64,000 bases of DNA from Rozella allomycis CSF55 (lineage: Eukaryota > Rozellomycota), in assembly GCA_000442015.1 (NCBI GenBank), contig KE560848.1:62001-126000 (forward strand). Reading direction: 5' to 3'. Below the pieces are notes generated by a model. That model ran no database searches. It was not told the DNA's origin and saw only the letters and a list, made by a program, of their open reading frames with translations. Below, one piece after another: positions 55,543 through 64,000 of the stretch. The position numbers were made by a program, and so were the translations under genes. Each line of letters opens with the position of its first letter. The first letter of the stretch is position 1.

Positions 55543-58500
55543 ATGGAAACAGCAATACCTTTAAACGTTGAGAAATCACGAGTTGATACGCCTTCTAGTC
55601 TTGCTAATGAAGAATTTTCACCAACCTTTACCAAGGCATTAACTGAAGGAGAATGCTTTGTTTTATTTCATTTCTTGTTAAAATCAAATCTGAAGACTTT
55701 AAATGACTTGTCTACGCCCCTGGAAGGTTATTCAAGCATTACGTATTTGGTTCAAGATGACGAGATTTTCCATAATCTAATTGGCGAATTGCTTGGTATC
55801 GAGTTTGATTCACTTGAGTCCTGTATGTCACATGTTGACTCCTTAAATATACAATGTTCAAATAGACCATCTATTCTAGTTAATGTCGTATTGGTAATTT
55901 AATGTTATTACGCTTCATAGTTTGTAATGTGCACCAAAATTCGCCTAAATATCACCAAAACCTGGAAAAATGACATTGAAATTTATCTGCTCTCTTGGTT
56001 GAAAGGTTGCATTAATTTTAATGGAGACTTGACGATGAAAAATATTTATAGTGGTCAATTTTACTATGAATTTGTTTGCAAACATATGAATGTTAGCCAA
56101 AGAGAAACATTAGGTCCCGATGAATGTTATGATTATGTACGCAACTATCTCTCAAAATTTGGCTTAGATTACCTTGTCGTACCACTAGAGCTTATTCATG
56201 GAAACAGAAATCTTCATCTTCTTCTACTTTTATCTCTTTATCAATTTCAGTCTACGTCAAGATTGAACCTAAACCTCTTGCTCGATTTCGCGAATGCCAT
56301 TGAATCTGAATATGATTGCAACAATGAAGGAAAATATAACTGTGCAAATATAGCAACTAAGAGCTATAAAAGCGATTTAAGCTCAACATTAGGTTATATT
56401 GTGAATTTGAAAAAGGAAAACCATGAATTAAAAAATAATACCCATAAAATAGAAAATAGGTTGAATTTGATTGAGAGAGAACGCGGATTCTCAACATTAA
56501 ATTCGGATTCTTTGTTGACAGATTTAAGAAGCAGTGTGGTCATTAAGTCGACAATGGAAATGAAATTACAAGAATTGGAGTTGCGACATGGCAATGTGTG
56601 CAAAGAATTGGAGTTATCTGAATTTAAAAGAGGAGTTTTGGAGCAGGATATTGAAGTGCTGACAGAAAACATAAGAGTTGAGAAAAATGAGAAAGAAGAG
56701 ATTTTGGCGGAATGCCTGCACCTAGAAGATTTATTAAAAAAGGAAAATGAAAACAATAAAAGATTGATTTTACAACATGAATTAAATATTCAACGTTTAA
56801 ATGAAGAACTCGCATCAAGTAAGTTAGCGATTTTAGAAGCGGAGAAAAAAATGGTGGCTATCGTTTATGAAAACAAAGAAAAACTTGATTTCTATGAGAA
56901 ATCGAATGCTTTAGTTCAAAAAGAGTTAAAGGAGAGCATTGAACTGAATACGTCAATTCAAATAAGCAATACGGAATTATTGAAAGGAAAAGAGCTTAAT
57001 GAACAGCAATTAAATGAAAGAGAGGCGCAAATAAAAGATTTGATTGCGGAAAATGAATCATTGCTGTCAATGTCAGAATCTTTGAATCTGGAGTTTAATG
57101 AACTAAAGGATAAACTTCAAAAGACAGATGAATATGGAAGAACCGAAATAGAAAATTTAACAAAATTAATCGCACAAACTAGCGCAGAAAAAGAAAGGAT
57201 CAATGAAGCATTTCACCGCATTGAAAAAGAAAACGTTAATATGAGTAATCAACTTGATCATTTGAGGTTGGACATAAAGAAGAGTAAATATCATACGGGA
57301 GTGCATCATTTTTATATAGAGAGATTAGAATCTAAAGTTGATGCATGTGAAATGGCGTTGAAGGATACGAACGCTGAATTAAACGCCATAAAATCATTAA
57401 ATAGGAAGTTAACGTCGGAAATCGTTGAATATAGTAACATGAATGCAGATTTGAAGAGTCTCGGCCAGTCTTTGAAAGATGAAAATGAAGTTTTTAAAGT
57501 GAAATGTCAACAGCTAGAAAAAATCGAAAATCAATATTCTCAACTTAAACTGGAACATGAAATAGTTAAGATAGCCAATGATCAAAATTCAAAGATGTAT
57601 GAGGAATCAAAAAAAGAACTTGAAACGATCTCTAACGATCTGACGAAAGGAAAACTCTTGGAGCAAGAATTTAAGGATGAAATCGAATTCTGGAAGAGAC
57701 AAAATGATTTATTACAACAAAAGCTTCTAATGTCATCCAATGAATATAATATCTGCAAATTTGAGTACGATCGGGTTCAAAAGCAACTCACTGAATGTTC
57801 TCGCCAACTTGAGGACGCAAATTCGGTTATTAAAAGACAAAGCGAATGTTTGGAGGCGAATGAATACAGTCTAGAAGACTTAAAAATTACCTTAAATACA
57901 AATAATCAAAAATACATGGCAAGCAAAGACATAATCGATGATTTGGAGAAAAAATTAGATAAAAAGGAATTGGAAATTAGCAAGTTAAAGGAAAGCATCT
58001 CAAATCTGGATTTAGATTACGTCAGCTTAAAGGTTAGATACAAGGATCAAGTTTCAACGAATCAGAATCTTTCCACTGAAATCCAAAATTTAAGATCCAC
58101 AAATGTTGAATTAATTAATGAAAAGGAAAAAATTGAAGCTGCTTTGCATAAAAAGCAGGAAGAGTTTATGCATATTTCAACAATTACAGCATCATCAGGA
58201 ACTGTAGACCTTGAAAAGAACATTCTTATAGACCAAATCGCTCATCTTAATTTTCAAATAGATCTTTCAAAAAAAGAAAACCTTCAATTAGAGAATAGAT
58301 TAAGTGAAATGTCGTCTACTATCAGAACTCTATTTGAAAATGAGAAAGTCCACGTTAGTGAAGAGAGCCAAATAATAAGCCTTGAGAAACACGAGTTAGA
58401 CGACAAGAATATTGTTTTCGATAAATACAATGATTTGCAAAACAAATATAAAGCAGTAGAGGCAGAATATCGCCACAAGATATCTGGTCTCGAATGTTGG

Positions 58501-61500
58501 CTATCTGAAACCGACGTCCTATTGAAACAAAAAGATGCAAAAATAAAACTCTTGGAGGCAGAGAATAATTCTCTCCAGAATAATTTGAATGACAAGATAG
58601 ATGCTTTAGATTTGCTTCGTAACAACGTCAAGGAAATATCATCATACTTGCAAGACTTAGAATTCCAGCTCCAGCAATCCAAAGAAGAAAAATGCCTCCT
58701 TCGACAAAAAATAGAAAATGAAATTGCTCAATACAAAGCCAGTGAATCGAATGTATTGAATCTAAGAGTATTAAATGGAAAGCTCCTTCATGAATTAAAG
58801 AATGAGAAAACACTTAGGCAAGAAGCACAGGAGAAATTAAAAAATGATGAAATTTTAGTTTCGAAATCAAATCAGATATCAAATCTCAATCAGAAAATTG
58901 ACTCTTTAAATCAGCAGGTCTTGCAACTTAACAGGGAAAATAGTGTTTTAATAATCAGAGCAAGGAATTTTGAGAATGTGGTTCATAAGCAAGATTCCAA
59001 GATTGTAGATTTGCAAAGAAGCCTTGAAAATAAAGAAAATGAGTTTCAAGAAAATTTGAGGTCATTTGAAGTGCTTAAATCGCAGTTGAGTACTCTGGAG
59101 GGAGAAAACAAGAGACTTGATAGAATCAAAGTCGATAAAGAAGCCGAAATTAAATTTATGAAGGAATCATTAGCTACCTTTCATAGTTGGGCAGTTGCAG
59201 TAGAGAGTAAGCAACAAGAAAACGAAGTCTACTTGAAACAGCTGAGGCAAACTAACGATTCATTGAATTATAAAACCTGTCAACTAGAAAGTGAATTGAA
59301 ATCCCTGACGAACCAGCATGAAAAGAAATGCGAAGAGTTAACTGCTTTAGAAAGGAAACTTGAAGAGCAGAAAGAATGTAAATCGGTTATTGAAAACGAA
59401 TTGGATATGGTTAAACAACAACTAATGCAAAAAGAAGTTGCATTAAAAGATCTTTCTGTAAAGTTTCAGTCATTGTTAGATGAAAATATTGTTCTGAAGC
59501 AACAAACTGTACCTAAAGTCATGATAAACAGAGCAAGTTCAATGATGATAAATGAAGATATTCCATTGAAGCATGATCAAGAAACCTTGTGCAATTTGAT
59601 AATCGATGAAAGTCAATACGTACTTATGAAAACAGATTACGAAAAGAAAATATTAGAGTTGGAAGCCAAATGTGATCTATATAGTGATAATCTACACAAG
59701 TTGGAATTAGAATCACAAAATAGGACTGAAGAGTTGTTTGATAAAACCAAGTCAAATAAAGACTTGACTAATCAGTTGAAAGAAATTAAAAATAATTTCA
59801 ATACGATAGAAAATAGTTTCAATGAAAAATGTAAAGAGATTGAAGAGATGGAATCAACAAACGACTCTTTAGGGCGAAGATTACTGATTCTTGAGAATGA
59901 AAAGGCTCAGCTCTTGTCCGAAATAGATGAATTAAATGAGGAAATAGTTATACTTAAGGAATCGGACAAGCCTGATAATGTTGTTCCCATCATAAAGAAG
60001 CCGTATTCTGTTGAAATTATTGAAGAAAATAGGTTTGCCGACGCGCAAACGCAAGCTTCATTTGAGAACCAAGAAGCATCCACCGAGATTGACAGTCACC
60101 AAGATGAAATAGCCCAATTAAATGAAAGAATCGCTTCATTGAAATTTGAATATTCAGCTCTAGAAAAGGAACTAAACGCAAAACTTGACGAGAAACAATG
60201 CGAAAACGAATCCCTTAAAGAGAAAATTGAAAAGTTGCTAAATGAAAACGCTGTGATAAGAGATAAATTCAATGTCAATCCTGCGCCCGTTTCAATCGTC
60301 GACGTAGAATACACCAAGGAACTGAACAATAAATATCTAAATAAAATAAAGGAAAACACCAAGATGCAGGAAGAGTTGGAAGAGTTGAAAAAGTATATTT
60401 CAGCAAGCGAGCAGTTATCGTGTCAGAATGAGTTGAAATTAAGTTTAATGGAGAAGGAGCTTGCCCGATCAATTGAAAATAACGTGGCAATTAAATCTGA
60501 ATGTTTAAAGTTGAATGAGGTGCTGGAGGCGAAAAATAGACAGCTATCCGATATGGAAGTCATTGTTCAAGAACTGAGAGTTGAAAAGAGCAATTTGATT
60601 AATGCAAGTATGGATCAGCAGATGATAGAATCTCAAACTATATCTCATTATGAAGCGGAAATAACCAAATTAAAAGAATCTATAAACAATAATGTCAGAG
60701 TGGAAGTTACAAATGCTGTTAATGCGGTTGATAATGAATCAGGATTGCAAGAAAAGATTAAAAGCTCGCAAGATGACAACCTCCGCTTAGAATCGATGCT
60801 AAAAGACTACGCCCAAAAAATACAAACCCTGAACGAATCAAGATCCCAACTATCCAAAGAACTAGGAAATTTACAATCCGAAAACCGATCTCTTGGCGAT
60901 AAACTATGCACTCAGAATATTTATTGTTCCAAACTTGAGAGTCAATTAAGAATATTAGAGAATGAAAAGATGCAGGCTGTTTTAGAAAGAGAAGCGGTTG
61001 AAGGTGAAATTGACAAATGCAAAAAGATTGAGACAGAGCTGTCGAAGCGCTGTGTTGGTCAGGAGGAAATGTACCGGTCTGCTAATGCGAGATTGCAGGA
61101 TTCGTTGAGGGATGTGGAGAGGATGCTGGAATTGAAGACGGATGAATTGGCGCGGGTGGTTATGGTACTTGATGCGAAGAATGCTGGTATCAAGGAGCTT
61201 GAAGAGGAAATGGAAAAGATGAGGGTCAGCTTGGTTGAATTCGAGACTGCGAAACGCCAACTGGAAACGAATAATGGGATGTTTAGAGTAGAGTTGGAAA
61301 CGAAAAAGACGGTGATTGAGAATATATTGAAAGAAAAGCAGTCTTTGGAAGAATCAATGATGAAAATGCATGCTGTGAAAGCCATGTTGCCGGAAGTTGA
61401 TTTAAATGAAGATTACGAGATTAATGTTCTGAAGAAGCAAGTACAGTCGCTTTCAGGGCGTGTTGAGGAATTGACGAATGAAAAGAATAAATTTGAAAAT

Positions 61501-64000
61501 GAGGTTGTGAAGATGGCTGCGGAAACGACTGGTTTGAAAATTTGTGTTAATGGGTTAGAAATTGACAAGAGCAATTTGATTGATGGATTGAGAGTGAAGA
61601 ATAGTGAATATGAGAAATTAGAAGCGATATTGGACGAGATAAATGAAAAAATGCGAACGATTGAAGAAGAATTGAAGAGTTTGAATGACGTTTTGGAAAA
61701 GACTAGAGAAGAATCTATAGAGTTGAATGAAAAGCATATGTCTTTGATTAATGAAAGAAATTCTTTATTGAAAATGATTAACAATTTGCAAGAACAATTG
61801 GAAGAGAGAGAAAGAGTCATTGTAAAGTTGGAGAATGAAATTGAAGCAAACAATAAAAGAATGATAGGTGAGATGGATAAAATGAATCAAGAGGCAAAAA
61901 TAAAACAAATTGAAATGAAAAATTATTATGAATCTTTCTTGTCACAGAAAGATTCAGAAATTCAAAACATTATCAATGCTGCCAAGAAAGAAACCAAAGA
62001 AAAGTCTACAAATACTTTGAATAAAGTAATGCAACAAGATTCAAGTGAAGATCAACGTTTGGAATTGTTGGCAGATTATCAAATTGAAATTAAATTGAAA
62101 GATTGCAAGATCAATGACCAAGAACTGGAAATAAAAGAAATCAAACAAGAAAATGTTAAATTCAGAGAGGAATTAATTCAGTCAAGAGCTGCTGTTGAAT
62201 CATCCAATTCAATAAATCAATCGCAGGTTGAAAAGATGAAAGAAATCCAAAATTCGTTTAATGAATTATCGAAAAAGTACACTCAATTGTTGAAAGAAAG
62301 GACAAATTTAGAATTTGATTTTGAGCAACACAGGATTGACAAGGGCAAACTAGAAAACGTAACATCTCAGTTAAACAAGGAAAATGAATATATAAAGAAT
62401 CAGATAAACGATTTGCAAAAAGAAAGAGAAATTTTGCATAACGAGTTTGTTAATTCAAAGAATCAAGTTTCTTCTTTATACGCCGTGAAGCAGGATATGG
62501 ACGCATTGTTGGAATTCAAAGAGATCACTTATCAATCTTCCATAAAAGATATGGAAAACAAGATTAATGAAGCATATCAGTTGATTGAAAGCAAAGAATC
62601 TAGAATAAAATTACTGGAAGAGTCCATAACGCAATTGCAAATGTCTTTAGACTCTAAAACACAGATGCAACCAACGAGTGTTCCAATAGACGCATCAATC
62701 TTTGTGCAGCAAGAGGAGATGGTTGTTAAATTGTCTGAAATGACGCTGCTGAATTATTCTTTAGAAGACAAGATCGATTCACTAAAGTTGAAGATTGCGA
62801 ATATGGCAACAACAGTGCATGAATACGAAGACAGAGGAAAGGTTTTAATTGAAAAGATTGAGAAATTGATGGAAGAAAAGAAGATGCTGAAAAGGAATAT
62901 TGCTGATTTGGAAATTTCATTGGACCAATCAAGGAATGTGATTGAAAAGGACAAAAGAGAGATTCAGCGGCTGGAAGTGGCGGTGTTTGAATTGAATGAG
63001 AATTTTAGTGTGGTAAATAAACGAGTTGGCGAGGTTGAGTTTATGTATTATGAAAAGACGAGAGAATGTGATTTGCTTGGAGTTGAGATTGTTAGAGGGA
63101 GGGAAGAAAAGGAGAGAATTTTTAATGAAAATAGAATTGTAGAAGAAGAGTTGAAGGAAAGAATTGCAAAGGAAGTGGAGAATGTTAAGGGGTTGCAGAG
63201 TGAGATTGAAAAGATTAAGAGTGAAAAGTTGAGTGTTTTGCAAGAGAATCAAAATTTAGTGTTTGAGAAGAATGTTTTGGAGAGTAATGCGAGGGAGTTG
63301 AATGAAATGAATGAGATTTTGAATAAATCGTTGGAAGAAACTAGAAGTTTATTAAAAAAGCAAGCTGAAAAGAATATTGAAGAGAGAGATCATGTAAGTG
63401 GAGATAGAGTTGAAGTGTATAAAGATAGAGATGAAGTCTTTGGAATGATAAAAATTATAGAAAAAGAAAGAGATGAGATTCAAAATCATTTAAATAAAGC
63501 TGAATTAAAGATTCATGAATTGGAATTGAAGGGCCATGAAAGGGAAATGGAATTTCAATTATTAAGAGAAAGTTTGTTTAAACAACAAGAAGAATCAAAA
63601 TTGTTAAAAGAAGAAATAAATGAAAAGGAAGAATCTTTAATTAAACTAGAAAATTCATTGAAAGAAAATGAATTGATTAACAAAAATCTAAAAATAGAAA
63701 TTGAAGAAAAAGAAATTGAAAGAAACAAAATGATGAAAGAATTGAATAGCTTTAAACAGATTAATGAAAATTTACAGAATAGATTTGAAAAGATTGAAAT
63801 TGAAAATGAAAGAATGAAGATTGAGAACAAAACAATTAATGAAAAGAATACAAGATTAAATAAAGAAATTAATAATTTAGAAAAGAGAAATGAAATATTA
63901 CATTTAGATTTAAAAGAGAAGAATCTAATTTTAGCCAATCAAGAAAAGGAAATTTCCAGAATAAAGGAATTGGAGAATACTGTAAAAGAAAATGAAGAAT
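55543..64000 (+). CDS. giant coiled-coil protein with N-terminal CH-like region (partial)
   Basis: The gene runs off the window. One intron (55894-55920) precedes an unbroken exon of more than 8 kb. The N-terminal 240 residues are globular. They include LHLLLLLSLYQF after LELIHGNRN, reminiscent of the end of a calponin-homology domain (GN..L.L.....L). From about residue 280 the protein is almost pure coiled coil (for example ELEEEMEKMRVSLVEFETAK), over 2,500 residues in the window. This resembles golgins, kinectin-like or spindle and basal-body scaffolds; the partner cannot be named. The start is uncertain: ATG 55543 is in frame, and ATG 55496 could be used with a 32-nt intron. Confidence 0.75.

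Noticed and set aside
60096-63938. Minus-strand Phe/Ser-rich frames at the window end
   Set aside because: They are shadows of the E/K/N-rich coiled-coil exon on the plus strand.

Overview
This window is nuclear DNA from a compact, AT-rich eukaryote. TAA, TAG and TGA all act as stops. About 40 protein genes are packed on both strands, most with very small spliceosomal introns, usually 26-31 nt. The gene set is fungal or opisthokont in character: CCT4, HSP90, two-finger GATA factor, RSC9/ARID protein, OST4, exosome RRP43, eRF3, VPS36 with NZF fingers, SURF1, PSD, BUD13. It also has genes that most Dikarya lack: a flagellar C1a/CFAP119 protein, methylmalonyl-CoA mutase and a minor-spliceosome SNRNP25-like protein. 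That mix points to an early-diverging zoosporic lineage, such as Rozella/Cryptomycota, aphelids or chytrids. This placement is inference from gene content; no species is proven.

Layout. 1-153: 3' end of methylmalonyl-CoA mutase. 272-8530: CCT4, three paralogous genes for predicted secreted proteins with HTH-like modules, a degenerate 28S rRNA fragment and HSP90. 8792-15177 (mostly minus): GATA factor, RSC9-like ARID protein, MPP-beta, PAQR/hemolysin III membrane protein and OST4. 15306-21679: mitochondrial bL12, CWC24, a mitochondrial circularly permuted GTPase, RRP43, an inverted duplication and SNRNP25-like. 21935-27204 is the most accessory-looking part: a secreted protein joined to or followed by an HTH-repeat protein, a double-RGS protein, a broken secreted lipase and SRR1. 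27386-36594 (minus): coiled-coil protein, PH-INPP4-like phosphatase, gamma-tubulin, eRF3, eS26, CFAP119. 36631-48560: an unassigned minus gene, VPS36, UBE2T-like E2, NEMF/RQC2, SURF1, PSD, seryl-tRNA synthetase, maleylacetoacetate isomerase and LSM12. 48651-64000: unknown gene, BUD13 with a tandem repeat, uL1, DCAF5-like WD40 protein, actin-related protein, eS7, and the start of a giant coiled-coil gene that runs off the window.

Common themes. Translation and quality control: eS26, eS7, uL1, SerRS, eRF3, NEMF. Splicing and RNA: CWC24, BUD13, SNRNP25-like, RRP43, LSM12. Mitochondrion: MPP-beta, bL12m, GTPase, SURF1, PSD, MMCM. Chromatin: GATA factor, RSC9-like, ARP. CCT4 and HSP90 each have a perfect three-unit heat-shock element close to the ATG. 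The least familiar content is the family of signal-peptide proteins with basic patches and HTH-like modules, possible secreted DNA-binding effectors. Several apparent frameshifts and one ambiguous base (N) suggest assembly errors in places, so broken genes should be read with care.
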